Assembly: GCF_019972155.1 (NCBI RefSeq)
Contig: NZ_BOVL01000007.1
Span: 186,001 to 250,000 of the forward strand
Source: Bradyrhizobium sp. RD5-C2
Lineage (GTDB): Bacteria; Pseudomonadota; Alphaproteobacteria; Rhizobiales; Xanthobacteraceae
Direction: 5' to 3'
DNA: 64,000 nt
Both the position numbers and the translations under genes were made by a program. This document shows positions 51,939 to 60,569 of the stretch, piece after piece. The notes beneath the pieces were generated by a model. It searched no databases, was not told the DNA's origin, and was given only the letters and a program-made list of their open reading frames with translations. Positions within the stretch are counted from its first letter, which is position 1, and each line of letters opens with the position of its first letter.

Positions 51939-52340
51939 ATGAGCAAATCAGACCATCTGCGCCCCAGCGGCCTGCATCACAATCCGGCTTACTCCCACGT
52001 CGTCGTCGCCTCGGGTGCGCGCACGATCTACATTTCCGGACAGGTTTCCACCGACGAGGAGGGCCGGGTGGTCGGTGCCGGCGATCTCGCCGCGCAGACC
52101 ACGCAGGTGATGCAGAACCTCGGCATGGCGTTGAAGGCAGCCGGCGCGAGCTATTCCAACATCGTCAAGATCACGACCTTTGTGGTGGGATATAAACCGG
52201 AGCTTCGCCCGATCATCGGCAAGGCGCGCTCGGCGTTCTTCGAGGGCATGGAGCCGCCGGCCTCCACGCTGGTCGGTGTCACCGCACTCGCGGCGCCGGA
52301 ATGGCTGATCGAGATCGAGGCGGTGGCCGTCGCGGATTGA
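51939..52340 (+). CDS. RidA family protein (second copy)
   Basis: 133-residue RidA/YjgF protein, distinct from the one at 50119. Motifs: I-Y-I-S-G-Q-V, I-V-K-I-T-T-F-V-V, R-P-I-I-G-K-A-R-S-A-F-F, and P-P-A-S-T-L-V-G-V with the E-I-E-A closing motif. It probably deaminates 2-aminoacrylate-type imines. GGGAGG precedes the ATG. A palindromic repeat follows. Confidence 0.9.
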   Translation: MSKSDHLRPSGLHHNPAYSHVVVASGARTIYISGQVSTDEEGRVVGAGDLAAQTTQVMQNLGMALKAAGASYSNIVKITTFVVGYKPELRPIIGKARSAFFEGMEPPASTLVGVTALAAPEWLIEIEAVAVAD

Positions 52341-52355
52341 CGACAGTGCCTCACC

Positions 52356-52439
52356 GTCATTGCGAGGAGCGAAGCGACGAAGCAATCCATCGTTCCGCAT
52401 ACGCTGAAGCATGGATTGCTTCGCTGCGCTCGCAATGAC
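52356..52439. repeat. 84-bp palindromic intergenic repeat, copy 3
   Basis: Begins GTCATTGCGAGGAGCGAAGC and ends GCTCGCAATGAC, with inner GCAATCCA / TGGATTGC arms; same length as the copies at 13464 and 44456. Between the convergent RidA and dinB genes. Confidence 0.85.
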
Positions 52440-52462
52440 GGAGTCTGAGGTATCGTCCCGAG

Positions 52463-53779
52463 CTACTCCTCCGCGCTCTTCCCCGGCCCCTCATAGGCGA
52501 TGCCCCGGATCACGGCGGCATTGCCGAATTTCTTGCGCAGATTGTCGATCGCGCGTTCGGCGTGCGCCGAGCGGCGGTCGAGCATGTCGGAATCGTTGGC
52601 CTGCGAGCCCGGGCGCAGCGCGCTGACGCCGGCGCCCATCAGGCGGAACGCGGTGCCGTCGATCTCCTTGGCCAGCATCTCGCGCGTTACCGCAAAGATC
52701 TTTGCGGCCAATTGGGTCGGCGTCTGGATCGATTGCGAACGGGTGCGCTGGCGGAAATCAGCGGTCTTCAGCTTCAGCGTGATGGTGCAGCCCGAGAGGT
52801 CGCCGCTCTTCAGCCGCGCCGAGGTCTTCTCCGACAGCTTCCAGAGCAGTTTTTCCAGAACTGCAAAATCGCGGATGTCGGTCTCGAAGGTGGTCTCGCT
52901 CGAGATCGTCTTGGCGCCGCGATCGGGCACCACGCTGCGGTCGTCGATGCCGCGCGCCAGCCGCCACAGCCTGCGGCCTTCGCTGGCGAACTGCTTCATC
53001 AGTTCGTTCTCGTCGGCGCGCTGCAGGTCCGCGATGACGCGGAAGCCGCGCTGCACCAGCTTCTCCTGCGTCGCAGGGCCAACGCCGTAGATGAAGCCGA
53101 CCGGCTTGCTGGCCAGCATCTCGCGCGCCTCGTCCTGGTCGAGCGTGGCGAAGCCCCTGGGCTTGTCCAAGTCGGAGGCGATCTTGGCGAGGAATTTGTT
53201 GCGGGACAGCCCGACCGACACCGTGATGCCGATGTCGCGCTCGACGTCGCGGGCAAACCTGGCGAGCACCTTGGCCGGGATCATGCCGTGGACGCGCTGC
53301 GTGCCGGCGAGGTCGAGGAAGGCCTCGTCGATCGACAGCGGCTCGACTAGCGGCGTCAGCGCCTGCATCGCCTGGCGCACCTCGCGCCCGACCCGGACAT
53401 ATTTCGCCATGTCGGGCGGGATCACGGTCGCGTCGGGGCAGAGTTCCAGCGCCTTGAACATCGGCATCGCCGAGCGGACACCGTAGGTGCGGGCGATGTA
53501 GCAGGCAGCCGACACCACGCCGCGCTTGCCGCCGCCGATGATGACGGGGCGGTCGGCGATCTCAGGATTGTCGCGCTTCTCGACGGTGGCGTAGAACGCG
53601 TCGCAGTCGATATGCGCCAGCGCCAGCGCGGGTAGGGTGCTGTGACGCACCAGCCGCGGCGACCCGCAGTGGCTGCATCGCTTCACCTTGATGTCGAGAT
53701 CGCCGAGGCAGTCTCGGCAGAAACTGAGGGGGCCGTCGGAAGCTGGCGCCGCCGTCGTCACGGCACGTCGCGCTCCCAT
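52463..53779 (-). CDS. dinB: DNA polymerase IV (DinB) with N-terminal zinc-binding segment
   Basis: 438-residue Y-family translesion polymerase. Catalytic carboxylates: Asp58/Asp60 (H-I-D-C-D-A-F-Y) and Asp151-Glu152 (S-I-D-E-A-F). The thumb helix-hairpin-helix motif I-Y-G-V-G-P-A-T-Q-E-K-L is around 238-250 and a little-finger domain follows. The N-terminus carries two C-x-x-C pairs (C21-x-x-C24, C35-x-x-C38), a zinc-ribbon-like addition absent from E. coli DinB. No clear beta-clamp motif is seen at the very C-terminus. Its start overlaps the DUF3572 gene by 22 bp. Confidence 0.92.
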   Translation of the reverse strand: MGARRAVTTAAPASDGPLSFCRDCLGDLDIKVKRCSHCGSPRLVRHSTLPALALAHIDCDAFYATVEKRDNPEIADRPVIIGGGKRGVVSAACYIARTYGVRSAMPMFKALELCPDATVIPPDMAKYVRVGREVRQAMQALTPLVEPLSIDEAFLDLAGTQRVHGMIPAKVLARFARDVERDIGITVSVGLSRNKFLAKIASDLDKPRGFATLDQDEAREMLASKPVGFIYGVGPATQEKLVQRGFRVIADLQRADENELMKQFASEGRRLWRLARGIDDRSVVPDRGAKTISSETTFETDIRDFAVLEKLLWKLSEKTSARLKSGDLSGCTITLKLKTADFRQRTRSQSIQTPTQLAAKIFAVTREMLAKEIDGTAFRLMGAGVSALRPGSQANDSDMLDRRSAHAERAIDNLRKKFGNAAVIRGIAYEGPGKSAEE

Positions 53780-54057
53780 TTCGGGTCGCCCAGCACCTGG
53801 TGGGCGGCAGCGATGTTGGTCGGGTGCAGTTCGGAGGCGGCGGCGAACGCCGTCACAGTGGCATCGTCGCGCATCACGAAATCGAGCACGCTCGCAAGAA
53901 ATTGAGGATTGGAGGCAGCGTTCCGCAGCGTCTCTGGACCGATTCCGGTTTCGGCCAGGAACAAGCCCAGCCGCTCGGGATCGCCGGCAATGAAGCCGAG
54001 CGCCTGAATCGCAACGATTTCAGCGACTTCCCGAGGGTTGTGAACAGGCTTTTTCAA
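53758..54057 (-). CDS. DUF3572 family protein
   Basis: About 99-residue helical protein of the alphaproteobacterial DUF3572 family: K-K-P-V-H-N-P-R-E-V-A-E-I-V-A-I-Q-A-L-G-F-I-A-G-D-P-E-R-L, then L-x-x-V-L-D-F-V-M-R-D-D and A-A-H-Q-V-L-G-D-P-x-W-E. No ATG fits; a TTG at 54057 gives the usual start, and a TTG at 54135 would add 26 residues. The stop overlaps the dinB start by 22 bp, so the two are cotranscribed with dinB second. Confidence 0.75.
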   Translation of the reverse strand: MKKPVHNPREVAEIVAIQALGFIAGDPERLGLFLAETGIGPETLRNAASNPQFLASVLDFVMRDDATVTAFAAASELHPTNIAAAHQVLGDPKWERDVP

Positions 54058-54285
54058 CGCGCCGGTTTGCCTTTCCGTTAACTTATGGTCTCTAATGAGA
54101 GGCCCATCATGCCCGAGTCTTCCGCATGTGTTCAAGCAACGGAAACCACACTGCGGAAGTTGGATGTCGGGTTAACGGGTTAGAGCGATTCTGGCGCTAG
54201 TTTGAATTCACATTTTCGACGCGCTCCGCGCGCGGTGCGTGAGGTGCCGCAGCCGAGCCTGTTTCCTAAGTCTGGGAGGGACGGG

Positions 54286-54651
54286 ATGGCCAAAACCGTC
54301 CTGATCGTGGAGGACAACGAGCTCAATATGAAGCTCTTTCGCGATCTGTTGGAAGCGCATGGCTATCAGACTTCGGGCACCAGCAATGGCTTCGAAGCGC
54401 TTGATCTCGTCCGCAAGCTGCGCCCCGATCTCATCCTGATGGATATTCAACTGCCCCAGGTCTCCGGCCTGGAGGTCACGCGCTGGATCAAGGACGATCC
54501 CGATCTGCGCACGATTCCGGTGGTCGCGGTCACCGCCTTCGCCATGAAGGGCGACGAAGAACGCATCCGCGAGGGCGGCTGCGAAGCCTATTTGTCCAAG
54601 CCGATCTCGGTCGGCAAATTTATTGAGACTGTCCGACGCTTTATCGGATAG
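54286..54651 (+). CDS. divK: Single-domain response regulator DivK
   Basis: 121-residue CheY-like receiver. It starts [21 protein letters not shown], with phospho-acceptor Asp53 (L-M-D-I-Q-L-P) and Lys105-type switch residue (Y-L-S-K-P-I). DivK is the essential cell-fate regulator in the PleC/DivJ/CckA pathway controlling CtrA. GGGAGG precedes the ATG. pleD follows 15 bp after the stop, the conserved alphaproteobacterial order. Confidence 0.93.
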   Translation: MAKTVLIVEDNELNMKLFRDLLEAHGYQTSGTSNGFEALDLVRKLRPDLILMDIQLPQVSGLEVTRWIKDDPDLRTIPVVAVTAFAMKGDEERIREGGCEAYLSKPISVGKFIETVRRFIG

Positions 54652-54666
54652 GGGAGTTGTGGTGCC

Positions 54667-56040
54667 ATGTCCGCGCGTATCCTCGTCGTCGATGATGTTC
54701 CGGCGAACGTCAAGCTGTTGGAAGCCCGGCTGTCAGCCGAATATTTCGATGTGCTGACCGCTTCCAACGGGACCGAGGCGCTGGACATCTGCGCGCGCGC
54801 CGAATGCGACATCATCCTGCTCGACGTCATGATGCCTGATATGGACGGCTTCGAGGTCTGCCGCCGCTTGAAGTCGAATCCGGCGACCCACTTCATCCCC
54901 GTCGTCATCGTCACCGCGCTCGACAGTCCTGCGGATCGCGTGCGCGGCCTCGAAGCCGGCGCCGATGACTTCCTGACCAAGCCGGTGTCCGACGTCGTGC
55001 TGATCGCGCGCGTGCGCTCGCTGACGCGGCTGAAGATGATGACCGATGAGCTGCGTATGCGCGCCATCACCTCGCTCGAGATCGGCATGCAGGCGCCCGA
55101 GCGCAGCGCGATCGCCGACCGTGGCACCGGCGGCCGTATCCTGCTGGTCGACGACCGGCCGTCGTCCTACGAGAAGCTGGCGCCGATTCTGTCCGCCGAA
55201 CACACCGTCGACGTCGAGACCAATCCGGCGGAAGCCTTGTTCCACGCCGCCGAGGGCAATTACGATCTCCTGATCGTGTCGCTCAGCCTCGACAATTTCG
55301 ATGGCCTGCGGCTGTGCAGCCAAGCCCGCTCGCTGGAGCGTACGCGCCAGGTGCCGATCCTCGCGGTCTCGGATGCCGACAACAACGCGCGGCTGATGCG
55401 CGGGCTCGAGATCGGCGTCAACGACTATCTGCTGCGTCCGGTCGACAAGAACGAACTGCTGGCGCGGGCGCGCACCCAGATCCGCCGCCGCCGCTACACC
55501 GATCATCTGCGCGACAACGTGCAGAACTCGATCGAGATGGCGATCACGGATGCGCTGACCGGCCTCAATAACCGGCGCTACATGGAGAGTCATCTCGCGA
55601 CCCTTGCGGAGCAGGCCTCGATCCGCGGCAAGCCGCTGGCGCTGATGATCCTCGACATCGACTACTTCAAGGCGATCAACGACACCTACGGCCACGACGC
55701 CGGCGACGACGTGCTGCGCGAATTCGCCGTTCGCATCCGCAAGTCGATCCGCGGCATCGATCTCGCCTGCCGCTATGGCGGCGAGGAGTTCGTGATCGTA
55801 ATGCCGGAGACGGACCTGCATGTCGCCGGCATGGTTGCCGAGCGGCTGCGCCGCTCGATCGCGGGCGAGCCGTTTGCCGTCGAGAAGGGCGGCAAGCGGA
55901 TCACGGTCACGATCTCGATCGGGCTGACCACGCTGGAGCGCAAGGGCGAGCAGGTCACCGACGTGCTCAAGCGCGCCGACACTGCGCTCTATCGCGCCAA
56001 GCACGACGGCCGCAACCGCGTGGTTTCAGCGGCGGCGTAA
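54667..56040 (+). CDS. pleD: Response regulator diguanylate cyclase PleD
   Basis: 457-residue cytosolic protein making c-di-GMP. Receiver 1 (1-120) has phospho-acceptor Asp53. Receiver 2 (about 152-270) lacks the acceptor (V-S-L-S-L where the Asp should be) and works as a dimerisation adaptor. The GGDEF domain (about 285-457) has the active site G-G-E-E-F at 371-375 and an inhibitory I-site R362-G-I-D365 five residues before. This is the standard PleD layout. Cotranscribed with divK. Confidence 0.95.
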   Translation: MSARILVVDDVPANVKLLEARLSAEYFDVLTASNGTEALDICARAECDIILLDVMMPDMDGFEVCRRLKSNPATHFIPVVIVTALDSPADRVRGLEAGADDFLTKPVSDVVLIARVRSLTRLKMMTDELRMRAITSLEIGMQAPERSAIADRGTGGRILLVDDRPSSYEKLAPILSAEHTVDVETNPAEALFHAAEGNYDLLIVSLSLDNFDGLRLCSQARSLERTRQVPILAVSDADNNARLMRGLEIGVNDYLLRPVDKNELLARARTQIRRRRYTDHLRDNVQNSIEMAITDALTGLNNRRYMESHLATLAEQASIRGKPLALMILDIDYFKAINDTYGHDAGDDVLREFAVRIRKSIRGIDLACRYGGEEFVIVMPETDLHVAGMVAERLRRSIAGEPFAVEKGGKRITVTISIGLTTLERKGEQVTDVLKRADTALYRAKHDGRNRVVSAAA

Positions 56041-56077
56041 TTAGAACTTTCCCGGATTTCGCTTCGCTCCATCGGCG

Positions 56078-56857
56078 CTATGATGCCGATATCTGCGCGC
56101 CGATCGCCGCGGCTGCCTGCTGCAGACGCGGCAGATAGCGGCCGGCGAATACGGCCTCACTCATCGCCGTCGATCGCCACACGATATTGACGCAGCCAAG
56201 CAGGCGCCCAGTACTGAGGATTGGCACCGCAATGCCGATGTCGCCCTGTCCCGCCGGCGCGGAGACACCGGTTGCGGCCCGGCAGCCATAGCCCTTTTGT
56301 CGGGTGTGTTCGAGGACGGCCTCGATGTTCCGGCGGAGTCCGGCGCCAGCGCGTGTGCTCCGGTCCGCTACGTGACAGGCGTCGGCGATCGCCTGCCGCC
56401 TTTCTGCGTCGCCGCAATACGCAAGCCAGGCACGGCCGAGGCCGGACCCCAGCAACGAGACGCGCAGCCCGATGGGCACCCGGGCGATCGGCAGCGGGGT
56501 GAGGGCGCGATTGCTCTCGATGATCTCCATTGTACCGTCGCGATAGACGCCGACGTCCGACGGCCATATGACGTCGCGGCACAGGTCGTGCAGCACCGCC
56601 GTGCTGCAATCGAGCAACTGCTCCTTTGCCTCGGAAGCTGCCGACAAACGTCCCCGCGACGTGCGTCGCCAACAGCCATCGGCCAGCCGCTGGCTGACAT
56701 AGCCGTGGCGTTCGAGCGTCGACAGCAGGCGCAGCAGGGTCGGCTTCGGGAGCCTCGTGATCCGATGCAAGTCGCGCAGTGCCATCGCGTCACGCGTCTC
56801 GAGTGCGTCCAGAACACCGAGGCCGCGTGACAAGGCCCTGACCGCATCTTGCTCCAT
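56078..56857 (-). CDS. IclR-family transcriptional regulator
   Basis: 259-residue regulator. The N-terminal winged helix (1-65) has V-L-D-A-L-E-T-R-D-A-M-A-L-R-D-L-H-R-I-T-R-L-P-K-P-T-L-L-R-L-L; the C-terminal GAF-like effector domain (about 80-255) follows, with P-I-L-S-T-G-R-L-L-G-C. Divergent from the sulfatase gene with an inverted repeat between, so probably its regulator. Confidence 0.9.
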   Translation of the reverse strand: MEQDAVRALSRGLGVLDALETRDAMALRDLHRITRLPKPTLLRLLSTLERHGYVSQRLADGCWRRTSRGRLSAASEAKEQLLDCSTAVLHDLCRDVIWPSDVGVYRDGTMEIIESNRALTPLPIARVPIGLRVSLLGSGLGRAWLAYCGDAERRQAIADACHVADRSTRAGAGLRRNIEAVLEHTRQKGYGCRAATGVSAPAGQGDIGIAVPILSTGRLLGCVNIVWRSTAMSEAVFAGRYLPRLQQAAAAIGAQISAS

Positions 56858-56901
56858 CTCTTAGCTCTTCCGTCGCCGGTGGGGATGTCTCTACATCCTC
56901 A

Positions 56902-56920
56902 CGTTCCACTCTCCGGAACG
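56902..56920. promoter_or_regulatory. Inverted repeat, candidate IclR-type operator
   Basis: CGTTCC-ACTCTCC-GGAACG: perfect 6-bp arms, 7-bp spacer, 45 bp upstream of the IclR gene start and 72 bp upstream of the sulfatase start. Position fits a shared operator for the divergent pair. Confidence 0.5.
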
Positions 56921-56991
56921 CCGGTTCAAGAGCAATTGATGGGCGCCACGGGGCCTCCTACGCTCGCTGCCATGCAATGTGGGAGGTCTCG

Positions 56992-58449
56992 ATGCCCAAA
57001 ATGACCCGCCGGAAATTGATCAACTCGGCAGCCGCAACGTCCGTCACGCTGGCTCTCGGGCAGCAGGGGGCATTCGCACGGACGCCGCCGAAGCAGCCGA
57101 ACATCATCTTCATCCTCGCCGACGATCTCGGATATGCGGATCTATCGTGCTACGGCCCGTCCGAGATGCACACGCCGAATATCGACCGGATCGCCGCGGG
57201 CGGTCTGCGTTTCCTTCAGGCCTATGCCAATTCGGCGGTCTGTTCGGCGACGCGCACCGCGCTGATCACCGGCCGCTATCAATATCGGCTTCGCCTCGGG
57301 TTGGAAGAGCCGCTCGCCGGCGCCGGCAAAACCGTCGGTCTGCCGCCGGAGATGCCGACCATCCCCTCGCTGCTGAAGAAGCTCGGCTACGGCACGACGC
57401 TGGTCGGCAAATGGCATATGGGAGAACTGCCGAAATTCGGCCCGTTGCAGAGCGGCTACGATCACTTCTACGGCTTTCGCGGCGGCGCGCTGGACTATTA
57501 CGCGCACCAGGGGCCGGATCATCACGACGACCTGTGGGACGACGACATGCCGATCCACAAGGTCGGCTATTCGACGGAGCTGTTCGGCGATCGCGCGATC
57601 AGCGTCATCGAGGGGTATGCCAAGGCCAGGCAGCCGTTCTTCCTCAGTCTGCATTTCAACGCGCCGCACTGGCCGTGGGAGGCGCCGGGCGATGAGGCGG
57701 AGTCGCAGCGTCTCGCGGCGAAGTCGCTGTTCGACTTCGACGGCGGCTCGCTCGCGACCTATCGACGGATGGTTCAGGCGATGGATGCCCAGATCGGCCG
57801 CATCCTGCGCACCCTCGAGACGAAGGGCATTGTCGACGACACCATCGTGGTCTTCACCAGCGACAACGGCGGTGAGCGCTTCTCGAACACCTGGCCTTTC
57901 ACAGGCCGCAAGACCGAGCTGCTGGAAGGGGGGCTGCGCATCCCGGCCGTGATCCGCTGGCCCGGCAGGATATCCGCAGGCCGGACGCATGAGCAGGTCA
58001 TGGCCAGCATGGACTGGCTGCCAACGCTGCTGGCCGCCGCGGGCGGGGCGCCGGATCCAGCGTACCCGTCGGACGGCATGAACCTGCTGCCCGTACTCAC
58101 CGCCAATCCGGCGCCGGTACCGCGCAAGCTGTTCTGGCGCTACAAGGCGAATGCGCAGCGTGCGGCGCGTGACGGCGATTGGAAGATCCTCAAGATGCTC
58201 GACAAGTCCTTCCTGTTCAATGTCGTGGCCGATCCGCTGGAGCGCGCCAATCTCAGGGATCGGCACCGTGACATCTACGACCGCATGGTCGCCGAATGGA
58301 CCGAGTGGAACAAGGACATGCTGCCGGAAGTGCGCGAGAGTTTTACGGACAGTTTCGACAGCGGCCAGCTCGCCGATCATTTCGGCGCGCAGAAGGCCAG
58401 CGGTGAGCCCGATCTCGAAAAGACGTTTCCGCAGCAGGGCCAACGGTGA
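56992..58449 (+). CDS. Sulfatase (arylsulfatase family), Tat-exported
   Basis: 485-residue type I sulfatase that hydrolyses sulfate esters. A twin-arginine signal peptide (T-R-R-K-L-I-N, then hydrophobic to about 29) indicates export after folding. Metal ligands include Asp44-Asp45 (A-D-D-L-G). The formylglycine motif is C84-S-A-T-R88 (C-x-A-x-R type). Later come G-K-W-H-M-G and T-S-D-N-G-G-E. The A in place of P in the C-x-P-x-R motif is an accepted variant. GGGAGG precedes the ATG 56992. Divergent IclR regulator. Confidence 0.9.
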   Translation: MPKMTRRKLINSAAATSVTLALGQQGAFARTPPKQPNIIFILADDLGYADLSCYGPSEMHTPNIDRIAAGGLRFLQAYANSAVCSATRTALITGRYQYRLRLGLEEPLAGAGKTVGLPPEMPTIPSLLKKLGYGTTLVGKWHMGELPKFGPLQSGYDHFYGFRGGALDYYAHQGPDHHDDLWDDDMPIHKVGYSTELFGDRAISVIEGYAKARQPFFLSLHFNAPHWPWEAPGDEAESQRLAAKSLFDFDGGSLATYRRMVQAMDAQIGRILRTLETKGIVDDTIVVFTSDNGGERFSNTWPFTGRKTELLEGGLRIPAVIRWPGRISAGRTHEQVMASMDWLPTLLAAAGGAPDPAYPSDGMNLLPVLTANPAPVPRKLFWRYKANAQRAARDGDWKILKMLDKSFLFNVVADPLERANLRDRHRDIYDRMVAEWTEWNKDMLPEVRESFTDSFDSGQLADHFGAQKASGEPDLEKTFPQQGQR

Positions 58450-58500
58450 GGGCTGGGTCGCCCGTTCTCGCGAGGGTGACCCAGCACTGGAGGAGCTGTC

Positions 58501-59706
58501 CTACCGCCCGCGCTTTACCGCGTCATAGGCCAGCCGCTTGAACTCGAACGAGAACGGATGGACGAACGCCATCTGGCGCTGCGCCATCATGACGCCGGCC
58601 ATCCCGGTCTTCGGCGAAATCCACCACTGCGTGCCCGCGACGCCGCCCCAGTAGAATTCGCCGGCCGCGTCGGGATGATCGATCGGCGAGGGGGTGAGGA
58701 TCAGGCCACCGGCAAGTCCGTGCGCCTTGCCGGGTTGCTCGCCCATCATCGCGAAGCGGATCCACTGTCCTTCGGGCAGCTGGTTGGACATCAACATTGC
58801 GATCGTGTCCGGCTTCAGCAGCGTCGGTCCGCCGGGCAGCAGGCTGCGGATCAACGCGACCATGTCGGGCATCGTCGAGACCAGGCCGCCGCCGCCATTG
58901 AGCCTGGCGACCGGGCGCAGATAGGCGCCGGGGAACGGCGCATTGTCGGTGCGGGTCAGCCCCGGCTTCATCGGCTCCATCAGATCGGCGCCGGCGTAAT
59001 AGGCGACGAGCCGGCCGTGATCTCTTTCCGGAACGACGAAGCCGGTATCGACCATGCCGAGCGGATCGAGGATGCGCGCCTTGATGAACTTGTCGAAGGT
59101 CTGGCCGCTGACCACTTCCACCAGGCGTGCCACCACGTCGATCGCAAGCGAATATTCCCACGAGGTGCCCGGCTGATAGATCAGCGGCAAATCGGCCAGG
59201 ACGTCGACCATTTCAGCCAGGGTCGTGTTGGGATTGTGCACGCCGCGCTCGTTGAGCGCCTTGAAGATGACTGTGCCGGGATCGAAGAAACCGTAGCTCA
59301 GGCCGGCGCTGTGGCTGAGCAATTGGCGGATGGTGATCGAACTCTTCGCGGGCTCGGTCTGATCGATCGACGTCGCGCCTTTCAGCAGGACCTTGCGGTT
59401 GCGGAGCTGCGGGATGAATTTCTCGATCGGATCGTCGAGCTGGAAGCGGCCATCCTCGAACAGCAATAGCGCCGCGCAGGAAGTGATCAGCTTGGTGTTG
59501 GAGAACACCCGGAAGATGTGGTCGGTGCGCAGCGGGGTCTGCGCTTCCTTGTCGGCCCATCCGACGCAGCCCGTGTCGGCGATGTCGCGCCCGACCAGAA
59601 CCGACCAGGAGATTCCGGACAGCAGATCGTTGTCGATATAGCGCTGCATGGCGGCGCGCGCCGGCGCGAGATCGTAGCCGGTGGCCGTCACCTTCAGATC
59701 TTCCAT
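58501..59706 (-). CDS. Serine hydrolase (beta-lactamase class C / esterase family VIII)
   Basis: 401-residue protein with penicillin-binding-type fold. The S-x-x-K motif is S69-N-T-K72, and the second motif tyrosine is in W-E-Y-S-L-A-I-D (about 185). The third motif region W-G-G-V-A-G-T-Q-W-W replaces K-T-G, as in family VIII esterases. No signal peptide, so cytosolic. Convergent with the sulfatase; the role is probably ester hydrolysis rather than beta-lactam resistance. Confidence 0.87.
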   Translation of the reverse strand: MEDLKVTATGYDLAPARAAMQRYIDNDLLSGISWSVLVGRDIADTGCVGWADKEAQTPLRTDHIFRVFSNTKLITSCAALLLFEDGRFQLDDPIEKFIPQLRNRKVLLKGATSIDQTEPAKSSITIRQLLSHSAGLSYGFFDPGTVIFKALNERGVHNPNTTLAEMVDVLADLPLIYQPGTSWEYSLAIDVVARLVEVVSGQTFDKFIKARILDPLGMVDTGFVVPERDHGRLVAYYAGADLMEPMKPGLTRTDNAPFPGAYLRPVARLNGGGGLVSTMPDMVALIRSLLPGGPTLLKPDTIAMLMSNQLPEGQWIRFAMMGEQPGKAHGLAGGLILTPSPIDHPDAAGEFYWGGVAGTQWWISPKTGMAGVMMAQRQMAFVHPFSFEFKRLAYDAVKRGR

Positions 59707-59833
59707 GGTTGTTCCCCAGTTGTGCCGCAGGTTGTCGCGCGGTCGTCAATCTCGCCGGACGGAATATCCAATCGGTATGCCGTCGCGTGCCGTCACGCTA
59801 CCAACCAAACCGGACTTGTGTACGCAACCGGAT

Positions 59834-60436
59834 TTATCCAGTGCGCTTGTTGTCCGCAGGCGCCGGGCCGCCGACCTTGACGCCCGCATTCGCCAGCAGC
59901 ACGCGGGCGGCTTCCTTGGCCGCGCGCGCCATGGCCGGATCGTCGCGCACCAGGTCCTGCGCGATCGAGCCGTCGACCAGCAGCGTCAGCTGGGTCGCAA
60001 GTGCCTCGGCCTCCGCGACGCCAAGCTGCCGCAGCAGATCGCGAAACCAGATCCGGCGGCTTTCCTTGAAGGCGATGGCGATGTTGCGCACGGTACGGTC
60101 CTCGTCGTCCGGCCCGAGCTCGGCGACCGCGTTCACGAACGGACAGCCGCGAAAATCCTTCGCCGAGAAGCGCCGCTCCAGCGAATCGAAGGTTGCGAGA
60201 ATCTGCTCGGCCGGCGGTCTGTCGGAGGGGCGCGGCTGCACGAAGCGGCGCTGCAGATAGGCCTCGATCAGCGCGTCCTTGGACGGGAAATGATTGTAGA
60301 GGGTGCGTTTGCTGATGCCGATCTCGGCCGCGATGGTGTCGACGCCGATGGCGCGAATGCCCTGCAGGTAGAACAGCTTGTCGGCGGTCTCGAGGATCCG
60401 CTCTTTCATGGTCTGTTTGGGAGGCGGGGAAGCCAT
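59834..60436 (-). CDS. TetR-family transcriptional regulator
   Basis: 200-residue repressor. The N-terminal helix-turn-helix (about 11-57) has I-L-E-T-A-D-K-L-F-Y-L-Q-G-I and V-D-T-I-A-A-E-I-G-I-S-K-R-T-L-Y-N-H-F. The C-terminal ligand domain has G-C-P-F-V-N-A-V-A-E, typical of the AcrR/YcdC group. Start ATG 60436. Divergent from the MFS gene with a clean operator between, so it likely represses it and itself. Confidence 0.92.
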   Translation of the reverse strand: MASPPPKQTMKERILETADKLFYLQGIRAIGVDTIAAEIGISKRTLYNHFPSKDALIEAYLQRRFVQPRPSDRPPAEQILATFDSLERRFSAKDFRGCPFVNAVAELGPDDEDRTVRNIAIAFKESRRIWFRDLLRQLGVAEAEALATQLTLLVDGSIAQDLVRDDPAMARAAKEAARVLLANAGVKVGGPAPADNKRTG

Positions 60437-60488
60437 GCGCCGGCGGTGATCCTCTTCGCTTGACAGTTGGCCCCCTGTATAGCCTAAG

Positions 60489-60504
60489 TACACAGGTCTG
60501 TGTA
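60489..60504. promoter_or_regulatory. TetR-type operator
   Basis: TACACAG-GT-CTGTGTA: perfect 7-bp arms with 2-bp spacer in the 133-bp gap between the divergent TetR and MFS genes, located 52 bp upstream of the TetR start and 65 bp upstream of the MFS start. Confidence 0.65.
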
Positions 60505-60569
60505 ACCAAAACATGCGTGAATCGCAGGCCGTGGCACTCGTGCCGCGCCGTCATGGGAGAATAAGAACA

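Noticed and set aside
54058-54285. Possible CtrA sites (TTAAC words) before divK
   Set aside because: The TTAA-N7-TTAA spacing is not met; only isolated half-sites are present.
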